Assembly (NCBI RefSeq): GCF_016808335.1
Contig: NC_053142.1
Location: 620,001 to 684,000, forward strand
Source of the DNA: Panicum virgatum
Lineage: Eukaryota > Streptophyta > Magnoliopsida > Poales > Poaceae
DNA: 64,000 nt
Reading direction: 5' to 3'
Shown: positions 21,126 through 32,381 of the stretch, one piece after another
Layout: each line of letters starts with the position of its first letter
Numbering within the stretch: position 1 is the first letter of the stretch
Notes under the pieces: model-generated
The model's database searches: none
Told to the model about the DNA's origin: nothing
The model's input: only the letters and a program-made list of their open reading frames with translations
Translations under genes and position numbers: made by a program

Positions 21126-22637
21126 GGTGACTCCTTGCTGCACACACTCAAAAACAAACACACTGGGGGTTTCTTACCAGCGGGAGAACAATATTTCGAA
21201 GAGTGGAACAAACTATGAATTGTCGTGAATTTTCTAAGATTTTTGGAGTAGATTTTGGTGGATGAATTTTTCAGGGCTCTAACTGATGTTTCTGGGCGAA
21301 GAACTTGAAGAACATAAGCAAGGAACTGAGTGAGGAGTATACCTGCCAAAGGGGAGCACCAGAGGGGTTAAATAGGGGCCAGGCCGGCCGGCCTAGGGGA
21401 TTCCTAACTCCTCTCCACTTCAATTTTCTCTGGTGGCTTCCTAGTGCAATTATTCGCTTCTGTCCAGTACATCTTGCATGCTTTGCACCATCCAAATCCT
21501 GTGAACCACTCCTTCTTTGCCTTTAATGTCCACTTGCAACATTATTTCTCCACTTTGTGTCATTCACCTTGTCCCATGCTTAATCATTCATCACATGGTG
21601 CCATCTTTGCTAAAAATCACATGTCCTTCCCATGCATGGCTGCTCCCTCCTTTGAATTATTTGCATGTGGTGGTAGGTAGAGAGCACAACTCTTTCCCGT
21701 GAACTCACTTTGATCAATGGATGTTAATCAAGCACATAAACCCTCTCCAAATCATGCTTAGATGTTTAATCCTCCTCTAACTTCGAAATTTCAGAATTGA
21801 CTCAAAGCATGCAATGAGTTTATATGAATAATTAAAGGGGGATTGAAACATCTTTACATTTGTAAGTCAAAAAATATTTCCCGACTACATTAATTTTGCT
21901 TGCACCGGAACCGTTCACTTTCATGAATTGATAGCGAACAGTCTCGAATTCAACCGTGGGTCTTGGGTTTAGGTTCTAATTTTTGCCAAAATGAGAGAGA
22001 GAATTTTGAAAAAGAGAATAATTAAGGTTAGGAAAATTCTAGTCCTATGGTAATGAAACTGAAAATTCTCTCTATGTTTGTGCGAACCTACGCATCAAGA
22101 ATTGAAGTAATATAAACATAGCGCGGCTCTACTCATGTGTGTTTATCTCAACTTGGTCCGGCCATCATGGACAGGACGGTCGCCAAAAATAGTTATGGAA
22201 TTTTGGATGTGGCTTTCTCAAGAAGAGGCAAATAGATCATAGGATGGCTCATGTCATTGGTTTAAAATAAGAAACATCATTGAAATGACCGAGCGAATAA
22301 AATCCAAATCGCATTGTTCGACCGAACGACCAATTGTTCAAAAGTATATCATGTTCCTGCGTAGCAAAATTCTTGACTCACTTACCTAAACTTTTCGCGG
22401 GTTGTCCTCCCGGCAGCTTATTCTTGACTCGACGAACGGGTTGAACTCCCGGCAGCTTTATTCTTGACTCGACGAACGGGTTGCCTCGCGCAAAGTGCTT
22501 CGTTTATAGTCTATAGCTAGACTTTCTTCCTCTTCACTTCGGACCAACGCTCGGTGATGGCACTACAGTCTTGGGTACCCACTTCCGCACAATCCTTGGT
22601 GCGGGTTTGTCTTCTACGTTAGTCGTCTTTTTGGTCT
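21126..22637 (-). other. Athila internal non-coding DNA where pol should be
   Basis: 1.5 kb between the protease and the ORF-1-like gene. In autonomous Athila elements RT, RNase H and integrase (over 2 kb) lie here. No YVDD, no DD35E-type core and no frame of matching size is present on the minus strand. It includes a GGCCGGCCGGCC motif near 21380 and a short tandem GACTCGACGAACGGGTTG at about 22425 and 22467. Confidence 0.65.
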
Positions 22638-23699
22638 TCACAGGCGGGCTTTTAGCTTTTTCTTGACGGGTGCAACGATCTTCTTTGTCGCGATGGACGC
22701 GACGACTTCTATCTCCTTCTTCGCTTCCTTCTTGTTCAACTCCTCTTCTTTCTTTGGCTTCTCCTTTGTGACACGGCAGTGAGGCGGAACATATTTGACA
22801 TTGATCATGTTGCATACCTCGAGGCATGGACAAAACTTGAATTCGCTTGTGGTGCCATTGATGTCAAACTTTATCTCCCCCTTGCCAACGTCGATGTTCG
22901 CCCTTGCGGTCTTGAGGAAAGGCCTCCCAAGTATGAGAGGCGCCTTGCTCCCTTCTCCCATATCGAGAATCACAAAGTCAACGGGGACTAAGTGTTCTCC
23001 AATCTTCACGAGCACGTCTTCGGCGATTCCCAAAGGATAGCGAACGGAATTGTCCGCTAACTCTAGGCACATGGCGGTGGGCTCCGGCTCCGGTAAGCGT
23101 AGCTTCTCGAACACATTCTTTGGCATGATGCTCACACTTGCACCGAGATCACAAAGTGCTCTTTCGAACATAAGAGATCCAATGGAACACAGGATGGTAG
23201 GATATCTGGGGTCCCTCTTCTTTTCAGGAGCTTCATTAGCGATTGCCGCACTACATTCCTCGGTTATCTTGACAGTGCTTGGCGGTATCTCGCGCTTGTT
23301 TCCCATGATGTCTTTGAAGTAGCGAGAATACGTCGGAACTTGTAGAGCGTCCAAGAGCGGCATATTGATGCTCAACATGCGTACCATGTCAACAAATTTG
23401 TTGAATTGCTCATCTTCATGTTTACCTTTGCGGTATCGTGGCCTTGGCGGTAGAATCTTGGTGTCTATATCATCTAGCTCAAACTCCGGCTCTTCGGTGA
23501 CTATCTCTGGCATAGGAGTAGGTACCTTCTCCTTGATGATGGTCTCCACTTCAACTCTTGGCTTAGGCTTCCTTGCTCCCGCTGCATGTTCGGGTTCTTC
23601 GGTCTCCTTTCCCGAGCGAGTTTGAATTACCTTTGCTGTCTCCGGACTTTGAGGTTGCCCGGGCAATTGTCCTTCGTTGCTAGATAGGCGTCCGGCAAG
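22638..23699 (-). pseudogene. Athila gag C-terminal linker and aspartic protease
   Basis: The frame continues in register after a single TAG at about 23700. It holds a Pro/Glu-rich linker, a conserved MPLLDALQVPTYSRYFKD block and the protease, whose DLGAS catalytic motif has its D-L-G-A codons at 23139-23150, followed by LILGRPFLKTA. It ends in a Lys-rich tail at 22638 with no RT joined on. The domain would cleave gag products but depends on reading past the stop. Confidence 0.85.
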
Positions 23700-25049
23700 C
23701 TAGGCTACTTGTGTTTCTAGCATCTTCATCATGTTGAGTACTTGAAGGTTAGAGCTCCCGACCTCCGTCACCTTGCCATCAATGTTCTCCAGGATCTTGT
23801 CCATAGCCTTGAACTCGGTGACAGTGTCCTTGTTGATCTTGCCTTGCTCCTCCATGAACTCCTTCAATTGTATACGAAGAGGCACCGAGTTTTGAATGGA
23901 AGAGCTTGCATTAAATTGGGGTCTACCTTGCCCGTAGCGGAAGTTGGTTGGCGGAATCCATTCTCCCTTCTTCATGTAGTCGAGCATCTTGGCTTCCTCC
24001 GGGCAATTCTTTTGTACATGGCCGTACTCTCCACATTCTTCACATGTAGACCTCGCTTCGGCCGCCTTTAAATCAATAGCTTGGGCTTCTCTCTTTTCCA
24101 CTTCCATCTTCTCCAATCTTCTCATGAGCGAGTCGATCTTCCCTTCTAGCACTTCTTCACGTTCCACTTGTAATACACTCTTCGTGGCGCCCCACGGCTT
24201 GGAGTGGTTGTAGGCACCCCGATGATGCCCATGCGTCATTGTCCGCCACCTTCTTGAATAGCTTGAAAACTTGAGTAGGCATGAGCTCAATGATAGAACC
24301 TCCGGCCGATGCGTCAATGATCCCCCTTGATGCAGTAGTGAGGCCTTGATAGAACTTCTGGACCACATCCTCCCTTGAAAACTTGTGATGAGGTACGGCG
24401 CGGATGTAGTCGTTGAAGCGCTCATAGGCTTCCGCAATAATCTCTGTCGGGGCTTGCGCGAATGTTGCAATCTTGTTGCGCAGAATCTGGGTCTTGCCCG
24501 GCGAGTAGAACTCCGTCATGAATTCTTTCATCAAGGACTCCCAATTTTGCACCGTGTGCGGTGGTAGAGAATGAAACCATTGCAGCGCTCTCCCAAGTAG
24601 AGAGAACGGAAAGAGCCTCGCTCTTATTTGATCTTGAGTCATCCCTTGCATGTCGAAGGTGCGGCATAGTTGGAGGAACGCTTGAAGATGTAGATTAGCG
24701 TCTTCTTTTCCAGTGAAGGGCGAGCTTTGCACCATCCTTATGATTGAAGTCTTGATCTCGAACGGAACTTCGATGTTGTCGAGATTTTGGATCGGCAAGT
24801 CCGGAACGTCCGGAGTGCATAGCTCTCTGATCGTATGCTCCGGCTCGGTAGCGCCATCCCTTGGTGAAGTGGCGCCTCCTTTGGACTTGTTGGTGGAGTT
24901 GCTTGAGGTGAAGACGATGAATCGTCGGCTTCAACTTTTGGATCTACTAGTTCCGGCTTCCTTGATCGTGCTTCTCGTCTCCTTTGCCTGTAAATTTTTT
25001 CTGGATCATCCACAAAATTTTTGGGTTTGTTGGAGAGGCTCCCGTCCAT
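23700..25049 (-). pseudogene. Athila gag
   Basis: The start is taken at 25049 (MDGSLSNKPKNF). The capsid domain lies in the 24798-24157 frame, with LHLQAFLQLCRTFDMQG, LFPFSLLGRALQWF and FYSPGKTQ. The nucleocapsid has a single CCHC knuckle (CEECGEYGHVQKNC, about 24003-24043). Frameshifts near 24860 and 24225 and the TAG at 23700 interrupt it. The TAG sits where Gln (CAG) is likely, so one C-to-T change would explain it. The product would form the particle shell. Confidence 0.88.
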
Positions 25050-25290
25050 CTCCTGTTAGGGGTTAGTGAAAAAGAAAAATATATACGAGATCTAAAAGAT
25101 GAATATACAAGATCTAAAACATAAAAGAAAAATAAAACAAAATAAAGAAAACTCTAGATTAGATTGATTTTCGTGGAATAGTTCCATTTTTTTATAGTTA
25201 GCTCAGAAAAATAAGAGATCTAAAAAAATCAAAAAGAAAAATCAAGAAATATTTACGAATGCAAGTAAGATTGGATCTTAAATCGATGGT

Positions 25291-25308
25291 GCCCCGGCAA
25301 CGGCGCCA
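25291..25308 (-). promoter_or_regulatory. Athila primer binding site
   Basis: The minus strand reads TGGCGCCGTTGCCGGGGC, the standard Athila primer binding site (tRNA-Asp type). It lies eight bases inside the 5' LTR. Confidence 0.88.
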
Positions 25309-25316
25309 GAAAAGCT

Positions 25317-26737
25317 TGTTGACACTCCTTAGCGCCCCCGATTTATATACCGCAAGCGCACGGTTTCATGTACCTTTTCCCTTAGAGTATTCCCCCAAGG
25401 TTTATCAATCCACGGAACCAAAGAGACAAGAAACAATCTACTAGCATAGAGATTCCTTTGTGTTGAGATGGTGAAAACGAATCTAATCTACTAAAAACAC
25501 GACAAACACCGAAGGTAGCAAGAGAAAGTTAGAGATAACCAATCTAGATCACCTAGATCATGCATAAGTTGTAGTTCTAGCTAGATAAAGTGAAGTAAGA
25601 TAGATGTGAATCTCAATGAAAAGCATCTTTAAACTCAAAATCTCCAATCCGATCCCTCGATACCCCACCTACTAAGTGGCAACGGCCTGTCACGACGCCA
25701 CCCCTTTCAACAAGATACCCTGAAGCAAGTCGAACCCCCTTTGGTAGTTCCATCATGAACCTCTAGCCACCATGACTACAAGATCATGCTAAGCGATCTA
25801 TCTCGATAATAGATCTAGGATGAAGCGAACCCAAAGAAACGATCGAAATCGAAAGAGAGAACATGGTCGCTAAACATTCGGAATCACAAATAACTTCACC
25901 ATGAATGATAGTACATCACAAGATCACAACCGGGGCCCTACCTTGATCTTGATGATCCTAGCTCCAGAACTCCGACGTGGTCTTCCTTGCAAGGTTCCCA
26001 CGTCAGCTAGGGCAAACCCTAGACAACTAGCACGACCCTCGGCTCTCCGAGAGGTGTCCCTCTATCTTCTCTGCTCCTTGGCGTCGTCTCCCGAATTGAT
26101 CTCTCCGTGAACCTTGGGGAGGGGTCTTTAAATAGCCTCAGGGAACCCTCGGTCAAAGGGGAGGTCGAACCGACCTAAAAAAGGGCTGGGCCGACCGGCC
26201 CAATGAGCCTAGGCCAGCCGGCCTGGCACTTTCCTTCGCCGGCTCGTGTTCATCTTTCTCCCCAAGTCTCCTGGAATCTTCTAGAGTTTATGTCTTTCAC
26301 GATTGCACCGCTTTAGACATCGTTATCTTCGAGATTTCTTCGAGGAGAAGGATAGGATGGAAAATCCTTCCTTAAATATCTCTTTGCTTTGCTTAGCCCT
26401 GAAGTATCTTGATCTTATCTTGTGGGATTTGTCTTTTGGGCTTCATTGGAGGGTGGATGTGCATGAACGGGCCTCTAATCATCATGGCCTTCGATTCTTT
26501 GTTCGGGCTTTGGCCTTTGTCTTTCTTCGTGTCATCGCGTGATCGTGGGCCTCGCCATTTCATGCTCCAAAATTGGTCAAAAACTTGCAAAAATGAAGTA
26601 CCTCCAAAATATATGTGCAAACGCGAAAACGACCAATAATTGGGCCAATGTTAGGATGGTTAGTGATTTTGATATTAAATTTATGCCATTATGAAAGTTA
26701 AATAGGGGATATAATGGATACTTAAGGAGCGCCAACA
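25317..26737 (-). repeat. Athila 5' LTR
   Basis: 1421 bp, starting TGTTGACACTCC and ending GCGCCAACA on the plus strand. Almost identical to 16196-17617. The minus-strand TATA-like CTATTTAAAG is at 26126-26135. The right TSD TTTGG follows at 26738. Confidence 0.93.
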
Positions 26738-28340
26738 TTTGGTCTGGGTCAGGGCTAGCCTCTACCCAGTCCGCGATTGGGAGGTCCTGGGCGCTGCTCT
26801 TCACCATTACCAAAGCTTCCAGAGCACAGTCCGCACCCATCTCCTGAGCCTCCGCCTTGATGGCCTTGGAGATCCTTTCCCGAGCACCTGCCAGCGAGGT
26901 ACCCAGAGCTTCCACTGCATCTAGCGCCCCTCCAACAGTGGCCTCGCACTGCGCCTCCGGGAACGGCGGCACCTCAAGCCACATACCCTCTGAGATGCCC
27001 TTGCGAAGGGCTCGATAGGCGTCCCAGGCCTTCTGCTTCATGATGTTCTGGAGGAAGGCGTCCTCCTCGGCAGCGGCCTTGAGCTCGTCCACCTCCTTCT
27101 GGAATGCCGTGAAGCGCCTCGCCTCTGCAGCAAGAGCCTCCCGGTCCCCCTGCGCTTCCTCGCGGGCCTAGAGCTTCTCCTCCCTCACCTGCAGAGCAGC
27201 TGTCACGGCCTGCACACGATGGAGATCCTCCGCCATCTTCTGCTGCTGCCGACGAGCCTTGTGTGTCGCCGCCACCATCTTCTCCTCCTGGTGGAGGGCG
27301 TTCTGCTCCTTCTCCGTAGCCGCCTTCTCTCGGGCGCCTAGCGACTCCTCCCGCTGGGCAAGGAAGGACTCCCCCCTGACCACCACCTCCTCATTGGCCG
27401 CCACGGAAGCCTCGTTGACGCTCAGCGCCTAGAAAGGGACCTCGAGGTCCTGCTCCTTCCGCACCAAGACCGCCTCCGAGCGGGCGACGAAGTCCTCGGC
27501 TCCGGCGACAGCATCCCTCGCCATCGCGCTGAGGGTGGTGTTGTTGACCCAGGCCTCCAAGGCCCGGGCCTCAGCTTCTACCACTGTCGCCAGTGCCGCA
27601 TCCCTCTCAGCTACCACGGCCACCACTGAAGCGGCCGCGAGGCACCTCGTAATAGCCGCCGCCGCTGCCATTTGGCCCTTGGCATCTTGAAGGGCAGCGT
27701 CACCCTGTCTAAGCATGTCGGTGGCTGCCTGCATCTGAAGATGGGGAGGTGATGCCTCCATTCGACCATCTGTCGAGCGCCAGAGAACACCTGCTAAGCC
27801 TTTAGCAGGACCTCCATCGCCGTGGCGACACCCTCCTCCGCGCTGTCGAGTCCCTGCTCAGACAGATCCACCAGCCAACGATCGGAGCTCGTCGAGACGG
27901 CTGCAGGGGAGCTCATCGACGTGGGTGACACAAGCGGCCGCCACTCCATCTGCAGATCCGCCAAGGTTGCGCACCCGCTGAAGCGGGTGTGCTGACCTCG
28001 GCGTTGACAGCTACAATCCTCGACAAGGGAGCTGGGGGAGTGTCCACCTCCATTGCCACCGGGGGCCTCTCCGTAATATCCTCAGGAACCCCCGGCGCGT
28101 CCGCTGGAGCTGCCACGCTGTCCTCGTCCGCAGCAGTGATTGGCGGCGCCGGTGCCGCAAGAACCCTGGGGGCCGCAGGAACCTCCTCGACGACCCGCAC
28201 GGTAGCGGCGGGTGCCTCCACGCCGGTCTCCATCGCCGAGGGCTCTGCCCCGGCACTTGAATCAACCCCGGCGCATGCCGGGGGAACCTCTAGTACAGCA
28301 GCGGCATCAGCCGCTGCAGCCTCCATACTCATGCCCCTAG
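26738..28340 (-). pseudogene. Antisense coiled-coil ORF of the plus-strand Tat element
   Basis: Read on the minus strand, an Ala/Pro-rich N-terminal part (about 28340-27930) leads into long Ala/Glu/Arg heptad repeats such as EESLGAREKAATEKEQNAL, then a conserved block (WDAYRALRKGISEGMW, PPFPEAQ) and EASPDPD at the Athila junction. Single TAG stops at about 27430 and 27166 lie in otherwise continuous coding sequence. It resembles the 'putative gypsy type transposon' proteins of grasses and runs opposite to pol at 11152-15004, as gene 23 does in maize Grande. The function is unknown. Confidence 0.7.
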
Positions 28341-28384
28341 TAATGGGGGCCTTTGTGGTAGTCCCCGTAGGGATGTAATTATTG

Positions 28385-28618
28385 ACCTCTTTTCCTCTTT
28401 TAAGATTCGAAAAGGTAGGCTGCCAAACACGAGCGAGAGAAGGAAGATCATTAGTCATGCTGTTTTTCAAGATCCAAGATGTTATGAAGATGGGAGAGTT
28501 TTAAACAAAGTGAAGTCATTAAAAAAACAATGCAAAGAACTGCACAAGAAGAGAAGACGTCTTTCTCCCTCTGAATCTCGTCTCTATGAACGTCTGAACC
28601 AACTCTGGCCAGCCTAAA
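28385..28618 (+). pseudogene. Exon-like fragment of an unidentified plant gene
   Basis: An open plus-strand frame reads HAVFQDPRCYEDGRVLNKV, then a Lys/Arg-rich stretch KKRRRLSPSESRLYERLNQL, and ends at an excellent donor, AAA|GTATGT. A TAA at 28615-28617 sits just before the donor, so this copy is disabled. The phase (one base left over) fits the next exon at 28911. The left limit is unclear; transposon homology may reach about 28480. Confidence 0.55.
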
Positions 28619-28910
28619 GTATGTATCTTTTCTCCCCCTTGTTGCACCTTGAATTAAGCACAACAAAGAAATATATATTACTTAGGTGGCAAATTAAAAA
28701 GCTCTATTTTTGGCATCAAAAAAGAAGTGAGATGGACATAGACTAGATCCTGAGTCGTACTACTCAAAAGTATGACCCTTCATGCTTTAGTAATTTATGC
28801 ATTGTTCACTACTGCTCTTATTTCCCTTTTAGCTCATTTACCTTTTAGTATCTGTTTCATGTACTATTAGGAGTTTTGAACAGTGCATTCTTAACTGTTT
28901 ACTTGAACAG

Positions 28911-29024
28911 GTTTATTGGACGAATTGGAGCAACTTCTTAAAGGAATTGGCTATGATGATAGCCGGCCCATCAATTGCATTGATGAAGGAGGGCTAATCA
29001 ACATAGCAGTCACAACTTTAGAAG
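28911..29024 (+). pseudogene. Second exon-like fragment of the same gene
   Basis: Bounded by TTGAACAG|GTTTATTGG and TTAGAAG|GTAGCA. The 114-bp exon continues in phase from 28618 and encodes LLDELEQLLKGIG and GYDDSRPINCIDEGG. I do not recognise the protein. No further exons are certain in the following 2.5 kb, so it may be a captured or truncated gene. Confidence 0.6.
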
Positions 29025-30280
29025 GTAGCATCATGAGGTGCTCAGTTTTTCTTGAGAGCAATAATTAAATGTTTTGATAATTGATACATCACACTTCTAC
29101 ATGGTTTGACTATACTTTACCTACTGTATAAATATTCCAGTAGAGCTATTGTAAGTCCTTACGATTTTCCAGTAATATTGTTGCTATTCATGGTTAGGAT
29201 GGAGTAGCGGGTTGAAATTCCTTATACCATGCCTATACTGATATTTTGTTTAATCATATGGAACTTTATGATGTATTTACCATTATATGTGGCATCTTAA
29301 AGAATTAGTTTCAGAAGATATCTGTATTTTAAAATTTTAATGTAAGCAACCTCACTAGCTTCTTCAGTTTTCATTCAGCAAGACCTCTGGCTTGTTAACT
29401 GATTCACCCTGATAATGTTCCATGTCATATCTCTTTCTGTTTACAAATTTATGCGATGTTGGTACATATATATTTTTCTCATATTGCCTTTTGTGTACAT
29501 TTTACCCTTAGTTCTAAAAAATGGAAGAGTGTGCCTAGTTAGGTTCCTGAACTTGATCCATTGTGAGTTAGTGACTATTCTACTCGTCAATGTCTTAGGT
29601 CCCACCAGTTAATTGAACTAACTGGCACATGACAAATCTGGTGCACCTGATCAAAATGAGACACCTTGTCAGACATCTTGTTAACTTTCGTACAGTCTTG
29701 TTGCAAATAATGGTTGATTTGATGAAGCTTTCTAGCAAGTATTATTCTGTCCCACTATAGTCACATTATGTCCACAAAATGCCTGCCATTGGTAATATGG
29801 CTCATTTGGACCAGTTGTATTCACCATTTTGGATCCTTAGAAGTAGTATGTACATTTGTGATTCTTTGCTGTTCTATACATGACGCTTATGCTTAGGACT
29901 CTTCCTGATTATAAATACAGAACTTCAGTCCTGTTCATATAGAGATGTGGACCAGGTGATTGACCATATAATTTCAGTAATGAAAAATACAGGGCCATTT
30001 CTGTAGCTACACTGGCAGTTCCTTTTTCTTCTGTGGTTAGTTTATTGCATAATCCTAGAAGGATGTGGGCGAGACTTGTAAATTCGTGAACACGGACCCT
30101 TTTTTGTGTTTATTTAGTCGAATGATGACCTTTTGGGCTCTGGCAATACATAAATACGCCTATAGGATAACAACATGGAACTTTCAATGCAGTGTAGACC
30201 ATGTTATCTAAGTTTACTGTCAATATCTGAAAACAAAGTTCATTATGTTTTGTGCTATTGAAGCCTCAGTTGTTGGTAAT

Positions 30281-30406
30281 GAGTAATGATAACTAAAACC
30301 CAAAACAATAACTTCATAGATTCCCAGAGAAACTGTGATCTCAATATCTTTTTCACTTCTGCATATCTATGAAGCTATCGTTTCCGAGTTTCAGTTATCA
30401 TTACTC
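30281..30406. mobile_element. Small hairpin element (MITE-like)
   Basis: The left arm 30281-30321 starts GAGTAATGATAACT and ends ACTTCATAGAT. The right arm 30365-30406 is its reverse complement with about seven mismatches. The loop is about 43 bp. No clear TSD. Confidence 0.6.
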
Positions 30407-30615
30407 TTTGGATAATTTATCCTGTAAATTACATGCTCTTTTTTGTTAGAGGATGCATACTTACATTGGTTTTTTATTTTATTTTTGAATCAGACCTCCA
30501 GGTTTCAGTTATCATTACTCATTGGATAATTTATCCTGTAAATTACATGCTCTTTTTTGTTAGTGGATGCATGCTGACATTAGTTTTTTATTTTTATTTT
30601 TCAATCAGACCAACT
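30388..30615 (+). repeat. Tandem duplication, 114-bp unit
   Basis: The unit starting GTTTCAGTTATCATTACTC at 30388 repeats from 30502. The two copies share TTTATCCTGTAAATTACATG and a T-rich end. The first copy begins inside the right arm of the hairpin element at 30365-30406, so the duplication is later than that insertion. Confidence 0.85.
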
Positions 30616-31594
30616 TGAAGTATTAGTGCAGAACTGCTGATCCCTGGTCTATCCTTTTGAACATAATTCAGATTAAAAGAGCGCTGGAGGATTGTTAGGT
30701 AAACTCTGATATATTGTGTTCTATAATTTGTTAACTGAAATCAGAGGAGGCAGCTCTAGATACGCTGTGTGCAGTTTGAATATGTATTTGTTAGTTAGAT
30801 TATTTCTATTTATCAAATACAATGCATATAGATAATTTTCGGTCTCTGATGATTGATCCCAAGGTAGACAGGTGCTGAGACTGTATTTGATACGCAATAG
30901 GAGTTACTCCCTTTGTCCCATGAAGGGTGCAATGCTAAAATTTTCCAGATAGATTAGTGTTATTGGCAAATGACCATAGTACCAAGTAGTTCTTTTAATC
31001 CCATTGATTTAGGCATAGAAGGTATTCAATTTCCAGAGTTGGTTAAATTAATTCCTAAAATATATATTTGAAAGAAAAAAGGCAGGTAGTTATTGCTAGG
31101 ATTGCACTCTGTAGTATTTTTTTTTTGAATCTTAGAATTGCACTTTTATAGGACGTAAGGAGTACTATTTTTGACTATTTTGTTGCATGGGCCTTTCAGA
31201 TTAGACTTCCGGGGTCTCTCTTTTCAATGTTGGATGTTTCCATTTCCTACTCTCTTTTTTCTGTTTTGCAGGAATGTTTGTGCAACTTTTAGTTTTGTTT
31301 CATGGACTTATCCACAACTGTTAGTTTCGTTACAAATGCAATTTGGTTTCAGCATGGCTTATGAATCACCTGCAACTGCTAGGGATTAAGATACAGATGC
31401 AGTGGTTATTGGTAAAGAAACCAATATATGAAAGCTAGGGCAATTGCGCTCAAGTTTGGATGCTACTTATTGTTAACTTACTTGATGATGATCAGAGCCT
31501 GCTGCTTTGTTATGGGTTAGCATTTTGATCTGCAGTCAAAGAGTATTAAAGCACCCTCAGTATTTCCGTGACATTTTCCCAATGATGTCAGGTC

Positions 31595-31880
31595 TTAAAT
31601 AGGTGCATCATCCTTTGAGGTGGAATCAGGTGGGTCTGTTGGGAGAGCAGCACCAAACTGTGCTTCTTGAGGCATTGATTTATTTGAAGCAGAATCAACA
31701 GTGTCCGTGGAGGATTGGACCTCCTGCTGTCCTAAAACAAACAGCTCTTGTAATTTCTGCCTAACAGCCACTGTGTCATGCTGTTCTTCATATGGTGGAT
31801 TAATGTGTGGATGGTCATCATTGACAGAATCTTGCGTTTGCTTTCTGTTCAGTGGAGTATCAAAGAGTTTAATTGGGTGC
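31595..31880 (-). pseudogene. C-terminal exon-like fragment of an unidentified plant gene
   Basis: A minus-strand frame of about 95 codons ends at TAA (31597-31595). It is hydrophilic and acidic, with VAVRQKLQELFVLGQQEV and LPTDPPDSTSKDDAPI. Codon use is clearly protein-like, unlike its AT-rich surroundings. The upstream edge is near 31880, where an in-frame stop appears, so an exon start with an acceptor lies between. No family is recognised. The strand is opposite to the fragments at 28385-29024. Confidence 0.5.
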
Positions 31881-32381
31881 TTTTATTCTTTTTTTAAAAA
31901 AAATGGAATCATGCACAGGCTAAAAGGTTAAAGAGACTAGTATATGACTGAGTTTGTTTCATGTGTTGGTTTGAATTCTTGCCTAAACAACCGAACATAT
32001 TTTTTGATGCAAGGAATGGTTCCTGGGCCAAGAGCCAAACCAGACCAGGATTGAGTTGAACAGCCGGAACCACCCAATCCTGGCCCTGAACAGTTCCTGG
32101 GCTGGAACGGTAACCGAACGAGGCCTAATATTTCTTTCTAGCTGGAATTTTTTCCCTGCCGAAAGTGCATAAGCTTTCCATCCAGTCTGAATTCTGAACT
32201 CTGAACTGAACAAGTACAGGAAGTCCTGTTGTATTTGTGCTGCTGCAATAAGCTTTCCATCCTACCCCTTGTTTAGTTATAAATTTAAAATTCCAAATAT
32301 ATCACTCGAGGGACTGTGATATTTTTATGCGAGTTGGATCGAAGTTGCCATGCAACTAAGATTAGCGCATTTAATCGCTTC
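31881..32381. other. Intergenic sequence
   Basis: No supported gene. Short repeated pieces such as GGTTCCTGGGC and AGTTCCTGGGC around 32025 and 32092 suggest an old small element, but termini and TSD are not clear. Confidence 0.35.

Larger units (their letters stand above)
16196..26737 (-). mobile_element. Complete Athila-type LTR element lacking RT, RNase H and integrase
   Basis: The LTRs are at 16196-17617 and 25317-26737, with TGTTG...CAACA ends. A perfect 5-bp TSD TTTGG lies at 16191-16195 and 26738-26742. The primer binding site is at 25291-25308 and the polypurine tract at 17618. On the minus strand the order is 5' LTR, gag, protease, then directly an ATHILA ORF-1-like gene, then the 3' LTR. 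RT, RNase H and integrase are absent, so movement would need enzymes in trans. It splits the Tat antisense ORF and is therefore younger than that element. Confidence 0.93.
29025..31594. other. Intron-like T-rich DNA
   Basis: AT-rich sequence with T-runs, as in plant introns or gene flanks. Apart from the repeats near 30281-30615 I see no element and no supported exon. Short frames (for example 31171-31389) lack motifs. Confidence 0.45.

Noticed and set aside
21161..21161. Upstream Met for the ORF-1-like gene
   Set aside because: The extra 12 codons have no family-like features; the second Met at 21125 starts the Arg/Ser-rich region. The choice stays uncertain.
27989..28378. 129-codon plus-strand Ala/Ser/Gly-rich frame
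   Set aside because: It is antisense to the Ala/Pro-rich part of the Tat coiled-coil ORF and has no motif.
32000..32140. Possible MITE with CCGAAC and GTTCGG words
   Set aside because: The termini do not pair well and no target duplication was found.
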